DNA of 49,592 nucleotides from Alistipes sp. (GTDB lineage Bacteria; Bacteroidota; Bacteroidia; Bacteroidales; Rikenellaceae). The stretch is from NCBI GenBank assembly GCA_017504485.1, contig JAFVRC010000028.1, positions 1 through 49,592 of the forward strand, in the 5' to 3' direction. Under the pieces are notes generated by a model. That model was not told the DNA's origin. It did no database searches and saw only the letters and a program-made list of their open reading frames with translations. The position numbers were made by a program, and so were the translations under genes. How positions within the stretch are numbered: position 1 is the first letter of the stretch; the number at the start of each line of letters is the position of its first letter. Positions 18,092 to 25,585 of the stretch are shown here, piece by piece.

Positions 18092-18138
18092 AAACTTAAA
18101 TGGCTACCCAATTGATTGCTGGGTAGCCATTTAAGTTT
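18092..18138 (-). terminator. Terminator of the S1/P1-like pair
   Basis: A perfect 19-bp stem (18092-18110 with 18120-18138) and 9-base loop. On the minus strand it is followed by T9, fitting termination of the gene ending at 18191. It may also stop the convergent serine hydrolase transcript, though no T-run follows on that strand. Confidence 0.85.
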
Positions 18139-18190
18139 GGAGGTATATGACAAGTGCGGAGAGTTCCGTCCGCTCGAGTACAAACCTTAA

Positions 18191-18976
18191 CTATCGGATA
18201 GTCTGATTCAATAGTGCCGCCAAGCGGAAGCCGGCATAGGTCATCATATCGTAGTTCTCGAAATCCATCATAAGGCAGTCGCGCAGCGTTATCACCGAGT
18301 CAGGATAAACATAGGCCAAATGCTTCGCGGCCTTTGCGCCATTATCCGACACCCACTCGCGCAGCGTACCCTTCGACATCTCGGCAAACTTTGCTCCGTG
18401 GTGCAACTCCATATCCTCGGCCCACAGGTCGGCATGGAACACGGCGAGGCTATTGCTCAATCCCGTCCAATAGTTCGCCCACTTGTAGTTCTTATAGGTC
18501 GTCGTCTTGTACTCGCTGACCTGACGTTTGAACGTGAAGTTGGAGTGCGAGTGCGGTATATTCTCGATGCGGATATTCGAGTAGTTGTGAATATCGAGCA
18601 TAAGATTTATCACCGTGCGCAGAGCCTTCTTCACCTCGGCAGCCGAGTGTGCATCGCGCGTGCGAACAACCTCCAAGGCCTTCTCGAGAGCCTTCAAAGC
18701 ATCGTCACCCTCGACATTCAGCGGCTGAAAATCCTTGTCGAGATGCAAGTAGTGAATCTCCTTCGTAAAGTCAGCCTTCTTCTTGCGCTGGAGGAGATAA
18801 AGGTAGTCGCAATCGTCCTCATAGGTCGTGCCCAGATATTGCTCCACGACGCTCAACGCCTTTGGCGTAAGGTGCTTCGTAGCCAATACTACAACACCGG
18901 CATTACCGGTCTTACACCATGCACCGGCCGACAAAGCCACCATGGCAAATATTGCACTCAAAAATATCTTCTTCAT
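18191..18976 (-). CDS. Degenerate S1/P1 nuclease-like secreted protein
   Basis: 261 residues with a signal peptide (MKKIFLSAIFAMVALSAGA) directly before Trp, as in S1/P1 zinc nucleases where the mature N-terminal Trp binds zinc. The fold is recognisable (LATKHLTPKALSVVEQYLG, RTVINLMLDIHNYSNIRI, a C-terminal RLAALLN), but zinc ligands are missing: the His of WxxxGH is Asn, the two His around the central Asp (HxxxD...H) are Asn, and the late H...WD site reads WANYWTG. Activity as a three-zinc nuclease is therefore doubtful. It follows an intact paralogue 31 bases upstream; the same arrangement recurs at 37064-38700. It may be a partner, inhibitor or substrate-binding subunit, all inferred. Confidence 0.72.
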   Translation of the reverse strand: MKKIFLSAIFAMVALSAGAWCKTGNAGVVVLATKHLTPKALSVVEQYLGTTYEDDCDYLYLLQRKKKADFTKEIHYLHLDKDFQPLNVEGDDALKALEKALEVVRTRDAHSAAEVKKALRTVINLMLDIHNYSNIRIENIPHSHSNFTFKRQVSEYKTTTYKNYKWANYWTGLSNSLAVFHADLWAEDMELHHGAKFAEMSKGTLREWVSDNGAKAAKHLAYVYPDSVITLRDCLMMDFENYDMMTYAGFRLAALLNQTIR

Positions 18977-19007
18977 GATTCTATCGTTTTTCGTCTGATT
19001 AAAGTAA

Positions 19008-19841
19008 CTACTCCTTGAAGATTGTGTTCAGCACATAGGCCAAGCGGTATGCCGCTACCAATATCGAGCGGTCGGCCAGGTCGTGAACGGCCTCCTGCTG
19101 CTCCTTGGTCAGATGTGCGATGTCTGTACCCTCCGGCAGGATTGCATAAGCCTCGTGGCCGTGCTTGATAAAGACCTTCGCCCAGCCCTCAAGGCCCTTT
19201 TCGAGGTTCTTATGCTCGAGGCCCGTCTGCCACTTCTTGGCCTCCTTTGGCGAGACCTTGTCGATCATCTCGTGGTACTTCTTGACGGTTATACCCTTGC
19301 GCTTGTAGCCCGGCGAGCCATCCCAGAAGCTGTGGAAGTTGGCAAACTTACCATTGCGCTTAAGGTTGTACTTCGAGCTCAGCGGATAGATATGCTCCGG
19401 GAAGCCGCAGTGCGATGGGCAGTGCATATCCGCAACGTAGTGAACCATATTGATAAGTCGCTGACGCACTACCGAGTCAGGCAGGTTCTTGTAGTTGCCA
19501 TTGCCCAACTCTTTGTAGGCATTGACAAGGTGGCCCATAGCACGGCCCTTGACATTGTAACCCTCGGCCCAGCTCAACTTGCGGCCATTGTCGGTCGTGC
19601 GAATCGAGTGGCCATTGTTGATAGCCTCAAACTCCTTGATACCACGCCAGCGATCCATCCACATTGCGTAATAAGAGAGGGTGTGCTTGAGATAGTAACG
19701 GCACTTCTCTTTTGCCTCGGGCGTAAGGTGCTGCTCGGCAATATATGCCGCGCTGTGGTGCCCCACACCGCCCCACGCCGCCGCACTCTGCACCGAGCAA
19801 AGCGCAACGATCGTCAAGATTGACAGTTGAATTTTTTTCAT
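19008..19841 (-). CDS. S1/P1 zinc nuclease, canonical
   Basis: 278 residues with a signal peptide ending QSAAA before WGGVGH, so the mature N-terminal Trp and first His are in place. Other zinc ligands are present: Asp in YYAMWMDRW, His in NNGHSIR, HYVADMHCPSH (His, Asp, His) and FHSFWDGS (His and Asp). The family cleaves single-stranded DNA and RNA and removes 3' phosphates outside the cytoplasm, feeding nucleotide and phosphate scavenging. The frame is open to 19979, but the ATG at 19841 gives the signal peptide and fits the promoter at 19871-19901. A degenerate paralogue follows in the same operon. Confidence 0.88.
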   Translation of the reverse strand: MKKIQLSILTIVALCSVQSAAAWGGVGHHSAAYIAEQHLTPEAKEKCRYYLKHTLSYYAMWMDRWRGIKEFEAINNGHSIRTTDNGRKLSWAEGYNVKGRAMGHLVNAYKELGNGNYKNLPDSVVRQRLINMVHYVADMHCPSHCGFPEHIYPLSSKYNLKRNGKFANFHSFWDGSPGYKRKGITVKKYHEMIDKVSPKEAKKWQTGLEHKNLEKGLEGWAKVFIKHGHEAYAILPEGTDIAHLTKEQQEAVHDLADRSILVAAYRLAYVLNTIFKE

Positions 19842-19870
19842 AATAGTTTTGGTTAATATAATATTCCACG

Positions 19871-19901
19871 CAAAATTATAAAAAACAGAGTGTATTTGCA
19901 A
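19871..19901 (-). promoter_or_regulatory. Promoter of S1/P1 pair A
   Basis: Minus strand: TTG (19899-19901), 20 bp, TAATTTTG (19871-19878), then the ATG at 19841. Confidence 0.65.
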
Positions 19902-19961
19902 ACAAAACAGCAAGAAACCGAAATCAAAAGCATAAAAAAGAAGTAAATATGCATAAAAAAA

Positions 19962-19977
19962 GAGCAGCCCGCTGCTC
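19962..19977 (-). terminator. Terminator of dnaK
   Basis: GAGCAG and CTGCTC around a four-base loop, followed on the minus strand by T7. It lies 53 bases after the dnaK stop. Confidence 0.75.
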
Positions 19978-20029
19978 AATGCAACGGACTGCCCGACACA
20001 TACGACACAGCGACTGCTGCTATCTGCGA

Positions 20030-21934
20030 CTACTTCACCTCCTCGAACTCCACATCCTCGGGCTGTGCCTGCGCACCGCCATCGTTAGGCTGTGCTCCGC
20101 CCTGCGGGCCCTGCTGTGCGCCCTGCGCGGCCTGCTGCGCCTGATAAATCTCCTGCGAGGCAGACTGCCATGCGGTATTCAGCTCGGCGATAGCGGCATC
20201 TATGGCCGTCAAATCCTGATTCTTGTGAGCCTCCTTGAGCTTGGCCAAAGCACCCTCGATGGCCGACTTCTTATCGGCAGGAATCTTGTCGCCATACTCC
20301 TTGAGTTGCTTCTCGGTGGCGAAGATGTTCGAGTCGGCAGCGTTAATCTTCTCGATGCGCTCCTTCTCGAGCTTATCCTTCTCCTCGTTGGCCTTGGCCT
20401 CGTCGCGCATACGCTGTATCTCCTCGTCGGTCAGGCCACTCGAAGCCTCGATGCGAATCTTCTGCTCCTTGCCCGTGCCCTTATCCTTGGCCGATACGTT
20501 CAGAATACCATTGGCATCGATGTCGAAGGTAACCTCGATCTGCGGCACACCACGCGGTGCGGCAGGGATACCGTCGAGGTGGAAGCGACCGATGCTCTTG
20601 TTGTCCTTGGCGAGCGGACGCTCTCCCTGGCATACGTTAATCTCTACGGAAGGCTGGTTGTCGGCAGCCGTCGAGAAGACCTCGCTCTTGCGAGTAGGGA
20701 TTGTGGTGTTGGCCTCGATGAGCTTCGTGAAGACACCGCCCAACGTCTCGATACCGAGCGACAGCGGCGTAACATCCAACAGAAGCACATCCTTAACCTC
20801 GCCCGTGAGCACACCGCCCTGAATCGAGGCACCGATAGCCACCACCTCGTCAGGGTTTACGCCCTTGTTCGGAGCCTTGCCGAAGAACTCCTCGACAATC
20901 TTCTGAATGGCCGGAATACGGGTCGAACCACCCACCAGGATTACCTCGTCGATATCCGAAGCCGAGAGACCTGCGTCGCGCAGAGCGATGCGGCACGGTT
21001 CGATAGTCTTACGGATAAGGTGATCGGCCAGCTGCTCGAACTTGGCACGCGTCAAGGTCATCACGAGGTGCTGCGGGATGCCGTTGATAGGCATAATATA
21101 AGGAAGATTAATCTCCGTGGACTGCGAAGCCGAAAGCTCAATCTTGGCCTTCTCGGCAGCCTCCTTCAGACGCTGCAAAGCCATTGGGTCCTGACGCAAA
21201 TCCACGCCGTGCTCGGCCTTGAAGGCCTCGGCCATATAGTCGATCAACACGTGGTCGAAGTCGTCACCTCCGAGGTGCGTATCGCCGTTGGTCGATTTAA
21301 CCTCGAATACGCCATCGCCAAGCTCCAGAATCGAGATATCGAAGGTACCGCCACCGAGGTCGTAAACGGCAATCTTCATATCCTTATTCTTCTTGTCCAT
21401 ACCGTAAGCAAGTGCGGCGGCCGTAGGCTCGTTGATGATACGGCGCACCTTGAGGCCTGCAATCTCGCCCGCCTCCTTGGTAGCCTGACGCTGCGAGTCG
21501 GAGAAGTATGCCGGCACGGTGATGACAGCCTCCGTAACCTCCTGACCGAGGTAATCCTCGGCCGTCTTCTTCATCTTCTGAAGGATGATGGCCGAAATCT
21601 CCTGCGGCGTATATTGACGGTTGTCGATATCCACACGCGGCGTGTTGTTGGCACCCTTGACAATCGAGTACGGCGCACGCTGAATGTCGCCCAGCACCTT
21701 GTCGTACTGCTCGCCCATAAAACGCTTAATCGAGAATACGGTGCGCTTCGGGTTGGTAATAGCCTGACGCTTGGCAGGGTCACCCACCTTGCGCTCGCCA
21801 CCATCGGTGAATGCCACAATCGAAGGGGTTGTGCGGTGGCCCTCCGAGTTAGGGATTACGACGGGCTCCGAGCCCTCCATTACTGCTACACACGAGTTGG
21901 TAGTTCCCAAGTCAATTCCAATAATCTTTCCCAT
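20030..21934 (-). CDS. dnaK: Chaperone DnaK (Hsp70)
   Basis: 634 residues. The ATPase domain begins [20 protein letters not shown], continues with [23 protein letters not shown] and [13 protein letters not shown], then the linker and [18 protein letters not shown] of the substrate-binding domain. The C-terminal lid ends in a Gln/Gly/Ala-rich tail and EDVEFEEVK, normal for the family. It works with DnaJ and GrpE, neither of which is adjacent. No CIRCE element is seen. Upstream is a variant promoter and four ATGGCA boxes, see separate entries. Confidence 0.98.
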   Translation of the reverse strand: MGKIIGIDLGTTNSCVAVMEGSEPVVIPNSEGHRTTPSIVAFTDGGERKVGDPAKRQAITNPKRTVFSIKRFMGEQYDKVLGDIQRAPYSIVKGANNTPRVDIDNRQYTPQEISAIILQKMKKTAEDYLGQEVTEAVITVPAYFSDSQRQATKEAGEIAGLKVRRIINEPTAAALAYGMDKKNKDMKIAVYDLGGGTFDISILELGDGVFEVKSTNGDTHLGGDDFDHVLIDYMAEAFKAEHGVDLRQDPMALQRLKEAAEKAKIELSASQSTEINLPYIMPINGIPQHLVMTLTRAKFEQLADHLIRKTIEPCRIALRDAGLSASDIDEVILVGGSTRIPAIQKIVEEFFGKAPNKGVNPDEVVAIGASIQGGVLTGEVKDVLLLDVTPLSLGIETLGGVFTKLIEANTTIPTRKSEVFSTAADNQPSVEINVCQGERPLAKDNKSIGRFHLDGIPAAPRGVPQIEVTFDIDANGILNVSAKDKGTGKEQKIRIEASSGLTDEEIQRMRDEAKANEEKDKLEKERIEKINAADSNIFATEKQLKEYGDKIPADKKSAIEGALAKLKEAHKNQDLTAIDAAIAELNTAWQSASQEIYQAQQAAQGAQQGPQGGAQPNDGGAQAQPEDVEFEEVK

Positions 21935-22017
21935 AGTTGTAAGTCTTTTATTTGTTTATTGTTTTGTTGTTTCCGTTCTGTTTTCGGCTTTGCCACTTTG
22001 TAGAGCAAACCCCTTGC

Positions 22018-22047
22018 CAAAGCGATTTTTCGCATATTTTCTGCCAA
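22018..22047 (-). promoter_or_regulatory. Promoter candidate for dnaK
   Basis: Minus strand: TTG (22045-22047, within TTTTG), 19 bp, TCGCTTTG (22018-22025), one base off TAnnTTTG. It leaves a leader of about 75 bases, A-rich near the start codon. Confidence 0.5.
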
Positions 22048-22050
22048 AAT

Positions 22051-22110
22051 ATGGCATTTCGGCCCGACGTTGTATGACAAAATGGCATAGAATGGCACTC
22101 AATGGCATAA
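22051..22110 (-). promoter_or_regulatory. Four TGCCAT boxes upstream of the dnaK promoter
   Basis: ATGGCA (TGCCAT on the dnaK strand) occurs at 22051, 22082, 22092 and 22102. The last three sit in AATGGCAN3 units repeated at exactly 10 bp, and the first is 31 bp away. All are just upstream of the -33 element. The helical phasing suggests binding sites for a regulator; this is inference. Confidence 0.45.
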
Positions 22111-22144
22111 ATCGCAAAAAGTCAGAGGCGGTTGAGGGAATTTT

Positions 22145-22235
22145 ATGCCAAACAAAAAAGCGAGTCCGCAACATACTTGAGCGTATGTGAGGAACTCGCT
22201 TATTGCAGATTGGCGCAAAATTCACCAATCAGAAT
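22145..22235 (-). repeat. Structured intergenic element, copy 1
   Basis: Core hairpin CATAC-TTGAGC-GTATG (22172-22187) inside an outer stem AAGCGAGT/ACTCGCTT (22158-22165 with 22194-22201). A second hairpin follows, GATTGG...CCAATC (22208-22213 with 22225-22230). It ends in AATCAGAATGATTTTT, abutting the stop of the SGNH gene on the minus strand. Related to copies near 34095 and 49503. Confidence 0.6.
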
Positions 22236-22241
22236 GATTTT

Positions 22242-23363
22242 TTACTTGATGCCGTGCTTCTTCAAGATCTCAACAACCGGCTTCTCGATGGCCTGCGCCC
22301 AGCGGTGGTAACCATACGAATATGGGTGCGTACCGTCGGCCGAGGTGACATGGTCGGTGCCCGTCTGGTCCTTGACATTCACGAAATAGACATTCTTGTA
22401 CTCCTTCTCGACAGCGGCCATCTGCTCCTCGACATAGTCGATACGATCCTGCTCGCGCTTCTCGTAGGCAGGAAGGAAGTTGCGGTGCTCGCGGTAGATT
22501 GTGCGCAGGAAGATAATCGGGATATTCGGCTCGTGCTTGCGTACCGCCTCGATGAACGGACGAAGACGCTCGCCGATAGTCTTTATGTTCGGATTCGAGA
22601 AGGCATCGCAAATCAGTGCATCAGGCTTGGCTTTGGCAAACTCCTCGCCGAGGTATGGCTGGAGCTTGCTGTTGCCCGACATACCAAACGAGCAGAGGTG
22701 CAGGCCCGTGGCACGCATAAGGAATGCAGGCCACGTCAGAGCGCAACCCGAGGCGCACGAGCCGTGGGTGAACGACGAGCCAAAGACTGCAATGTTGTGT
22801 CGGAACGGATTCTTGAGCTTCTTGATGTCGGCACCCTCATTCACGCCCACCTCCACAGAGAGCAACTCCGAGTAGAGAGGCAGGTAGATAAGGCACTCCT
22901 TATCGCCCTCGGCGAGGCCGTTGATGAGCACCAGCGGCTTCGAGAGAGCTTCGAGATTTTCGGGATACGGAGGGAGCTTACGAGCCTTGGCTGCAGCCCA
23001 TGTCCATTCGCCATTCTCGTCCTTGACGAAGAGCGAGAAGCCCGACGTCGAGGCGAGAGGTGCATAGCTGTTCCACGAAGAGCCCGGACCGAACTCGGCC
23101 TTAATGCTGATAGAGGTTGCATTGGTCTTGAAGGCGACAGCCAGGCCCGAGGCCATCTTCAGGAGGCGAGCCTCGGCCTTGGTTATACCCTCGACATTAT
23201 CGACCTCGACACGGTGGTACGGATTGGTCGTCTTGCAGAGTTTGCCGACGAGCGTCAGCTCCGTAGCATTGGTATAGTCGTACTTAATCTTCGGTTTCTT
23301 CGGTGCAGCGGTGAGCGACACGATGGTTGCCACGCCGACCAACAACATCAATATACGTTTCAT
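22242..23363 (-). CDS. Secreted SGNH/GDSL hydrolase (GxDLY type), copy 1
   Basis: 373 residues with a signal peptide (MKRILMLLVGVATIVSLTA). An N-terminal beta domain of the GxDLY type (STSGFSLFVKDENGEW) is followed by an SGNH esterase domain: block I AVFGSSFTHGS with the nucleophilic Ser, block III GMSGNSKL, and block V ADGTHPYSYGYHRW with the Asp/His pair. Such enzymes in gut Bacteroidales usually deacetylate polysaccharides; the substrate here is unknown. A tandem paralogue lies 31 bases upstream (23395-24486). No SusC/SusD genes are present in the window. Confidence 0.8.
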   Translation of the reverse strand: MKRILMLLVGVATIVSLTAAPKKPKIKYDYTNATELTLVGKLCKTTNPYHRVEVDNVEGITKAEARLLKMASGLAVAFKTNATSISIKAEFGPGSSWNSYAPLASTSGFSLFVKDENGEWTWAAAKARKLPPYPENLEALSKPLVLINGLAEGDKECLIYLPLYSELLSVEVGVNEGADIKKLKNPFRHNIAVFGSSFTHGSCASGCALTWPAFLMRATGLHLCSFGMSGNSKLQPYLGEEFAKAKPDALICDAFSNPNIKTIGERLRPFIEAVRKHEPNIPIIFLRTIYREHRNFLPAYEKREQDRIDYVEEQMAAVEKEYKNVYFVNVKDQTGTDHVTSADGTHPYSYGYHRWAQAIEKPVVEILKKHGIK

Positions 23364-23394
23364 ATTCGGTTGATATTTAGATATTTAGTTTCTG

Positions 23395-24486
23395 TTACTT
23401 AATCTTATGCTTCTTGAGAATCTTCATCACCGGCTTCTCGATAGTCTGCGCCCAGCGCTGATAGCCCATCGAGTGAGGGTGTATGCCGTCTCCCGAGGTC
23501 TCGTGGTCGAGGCCCGTCTGGTTCTTGACATTCACGAAATAGACATTCTTATACTTCTTGAGAATATCGTTGAACATCAGCTTCTCGACATACTCCTCGC
23601 GCTCGCGCTCCCTCTTCTCGACCTTCGTATCGAAGTTGCGAGCCTCGCGGTAGATGGTACGCAGGAAGATGATTGGAGCCTCAGGGTTGTGCTCGCGCAC
23701 AGTCTGAATAAACGGATTAATGCGTGCGCCGATGGTCTTTATACTCGGGTTCGAGAAGGCGTCGCAGATGTAGGCATCGGCCTTGGTCTTGCCAAGGATT
23801 TCGCCCATGACTCTTTGGAGCTTGCTGTTGCCCGACATACCAAACGAGCAGAGATACAAGCCCGTCGAGCGCGAGAGGAATGCAGGCCACGTCTGGCCGG
23901 CACACGAAGCCGTTGAACCGTGCGTGAACGACGAGCCGAAGACGGCAATCGTATGACGGAACGGATTGTCGGCCTTGCGGAGCGTGTAGCCCTTTGCCAC
24001 GCCAATCTTCAAATCCTTAAGCTCCGAGTAGAGAGGCAGATACAGCACGCACTTCTTCATCGTGCGCTCCATATTGCGGATAAGGCATATAGGCTCACCA
24101 ATCGACTTTCTGTTATTTCCGCGCGAAGCGGCCCACAGCAGCTTGCCATCCTTCTCGATATAGAGGTTGAAGCCCATAGCGGCGGCAAGAGGCATAGCCG
24201 AAGGGAGGCTGTAGAGTCCGAACTCGGGATCTACCCAAATCTCGGGCGAGTCGGTCTCGAAAACAATCATCTGGCCTGAAGCCATCTTCAGCAGGCGAGC
24301 CTCGGCCTTGTTGAGTTCGGGATAGTTGGCCACCTCGACACGGTGGTACGGGTTGGTTGTTTCACAGAGCTTGCCGATGTGCGTAAGCGATGTGGCATCG
24401 ACGTAATCGAGCTTCGGCTTCTTCGGCGCAGCCACGGCCGAGAGGGCAAAGACAACGCAGATGAACGATAGCAGAATCTTCTTCAT
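23395..24486 (-). CDS. Secreted SGNH/GDSL hydrolase (GxDLY type), copy 2
   Basis: 363 residues, clearly homologous along its whole length to the neighbouring copy. It has a signal peptide (MKKILLSFICVVFALSAVA), GxDLY-like AAMGFNLYIEKDGKL, block I AVFGSSFTHGSTAS, block III GMSGNSKL and block V SGDGIHPHSMGYQRW. All catalytic residues are kept in both copies, so this is a recent-looking tandem duplication with probable substrate divergence, not decay. The two genes form an operon. No -7/-33 pair could be placed in the 75 bases upstream, so the promoter may be the one before the small DNA-binding gene. Confidence 0.8.
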   Translation of the reverse strand: MKKILLSFICVVFALSAVAAPKKPKLDYVDATSLTHIGKLCETTNPYHRVEVANYPELNKAEARLLKMASGQMIVFETDSPEIWVDPEFGLYSLPSAMPLAAAMGFNLYIEKDGKLLWAASRGNNRKSIGEPICLIRNMERTMKKCVLYLPLYSELKDLKIGVAKGYTLRKADNPFRHTIAVFGSSFTHGSTASCAGQTWPAFLSRSTGLYLCSFGMSGNSKLQRVMGEILGKTKADAYICDAFSNPSIKTIGARINPFIQTVREHNPEAPIIFLRTIYREARNFDTKVEKREREREEYVEKLMFNDILKKYKNVYFVNVKNQTGLDHETSGDGIHPHSMGYQRWAQTIEKPVMKILKKHKIK

Positions 24487-24517
24487 AACTATTTGTGTTT
24501 TAGGGGTTATTCAAAAA

Positions 24518-24543
24518 ATAGCCGAACATTGCTGTTCGGCTAT
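24518..24543 (-). terminator. Terminator of the small DNA-binding protein gene
   Basis: A perfect 10-bp stem (24518-24527 with 24534-24543) and 6-base loop, followed on the minus strand by T-rich sequence. Confidence 0.8.
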
Positions 24544-24561
24544 ATCACGATAAAACAGATA

Positions 24562-24807
24562 CTATTTCTGCTCGTTGAGAATACGCATCGCTGCATCGAG
24601 GATAGCCGTATCGTCCAACGTAACAACGCCACCATCGGGGCCCTGCTCGAAATGAACACCTACCGAATCCTTCGCATCAAGGTGCTTGCCACCGAAGTAG
24701 TTGCGAACACTCTCGACATCGATACCCAATTCGTCTGCTATACGCTGCGAGCTGCCGCTCGGAAGTCTGTCCTTGATGCGGCGCAATTCATTAAATGTGA
24801 TAATCAT
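24562..24807 (-). CDS. Small conserved HTH DNA-binding protein
   Basis: 81 residues: MIITFNELRRIKDRLPSGSS, then QRIADELGIDVESVRNYFGG, a clear helix-turn-helix, then a short tail with FEQGPDGGVVTLDDTAILDAA. It belongs to a small DNA-binding family highly conserved in Bacteroidales, usually annotated only as DNA-binding protein. It has its own promoter and terminator. The target sites are unknown. Confidence 0.75.
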   Translation of the reverse strand: MIITFNELRRIKDRLPSGSSQRIADELGIDVESVRNYFGGKHLDAKDSVGVHFEQGPDGGVVTLDDTAILDAAMRILNEQK

Positions 24808-24858
24808 AAACGTAATAATTTTAGTGTTTATATGACTTAAAAAATCGATTTCGCGTTA

Positions 24859-24888
24859 CTAATTTACAACATTTTTCCGAAACTGCAA
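24859..24888 (-). promoter_or_regulatory. Promoter candidate of the small DNA-binding gene
   Basis: Minus strand: TTG (24886-24888, within TTTTG), 19 bp, TAAATTAG (24859-24866), one base off TAnnTTTG, about 50 bases before the ATG. Confidence 0.45.
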
Positions 24889-24945
24889 AATTTTCGTGTA
24901 CTTTTCGTGCTTTTTTGCACTTTGCGGCCCAAATCGCGGCTCGAA

Positions 24946-25557
24946 CTACCTAAAATCTATGATCTCGAAGCCCTCGTAGAGCTTGGCATCGAAGGCTCGG
25001 GCACTGCCCACATTGCGCTCCACACGGGCAGGCACAATCTCGACACGCCCCTCACCGCGACCGAAGATGATACGTTCCATACGGTCGTCGGCCGAGAGGT
25101 GTATGTAGGCGGCCTCCTCCTCGCGCGTAGCACCCTTGGCCAGGAGTCGGAGGGCACGATGCCCCTCGTGCGTGGTGAGCACCACGTCGAAGTCCGTGAG
25201 CAACCCCTCGATACCGCGTGCCGGATTGCCCAGCATATCGCCGCCGAAGGCCGACATCTTGTCGATGACAATCTCGCGCTTCGAGCCGTTCACCTCGTAA
25301 CGCACGCCATCCGAGATATAGACCTCTGTCGTGCCGTTACGCATATATGAACGGTCGATATCGACGTGCAGCACACCCTCGCTCTTATGCGCGGCGGTGG
25401 TTATCGTGTAGGCTACGCGGTAGCTCTCGGCACCCGAGAAACGCTGCTTTATGTTGCGCAGTATGGCCTGCGCCTCGCCATCGGAGGCCGAGGCCGTAGC
25501 GACAAGGGCAAGGGCGGCAACAAGGGCCGCTACCCTACTCATTAGACTCTTCGTCAT
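24946..25557 (-). CDS. LolA-like outer-membrane lipoprotein carrier
   Basis: About 203 residues with a signal peptide (MSRVAALVAALALVATASA). The mature part has the LolA/LolB-like beta character: ILRNIKQRFSGAESYRVAYTITT, REIVIDKMSAFGGDMLGNP, LRLLAKG, IHLSADDRMERIIF. In Bacteroidota a LolA-like gene regularly follows ftsK, as here (28-base gap). LolA carries lipoproteins across the periplasm. The start at 25557 is preferred over 25575 for spacing; 25542 (MSRV) is also possible. Confidence 0.75.
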   Translation of the reverse strand: MTKSLMSRVAALVAALALVATASASDGEAQAILRNIKQRFSGAESYRVAYTITTAAHKSEGVLHVDIDRSYMRNGTTEVYISDGVRYEVNGSKREIVIDKMSAFGGDMLGNPARGIEGLLTDFDVVLTTHEGHRALRLLAKGATREEEAAYIHLSADDRMERIIFGRGEGRVEIVPARVERNVGSARAFDAKLYEGFEIIDFR

Positions 25558-25585
25558 ATCTCTGTTCGTTAGCAATGAAACAATA

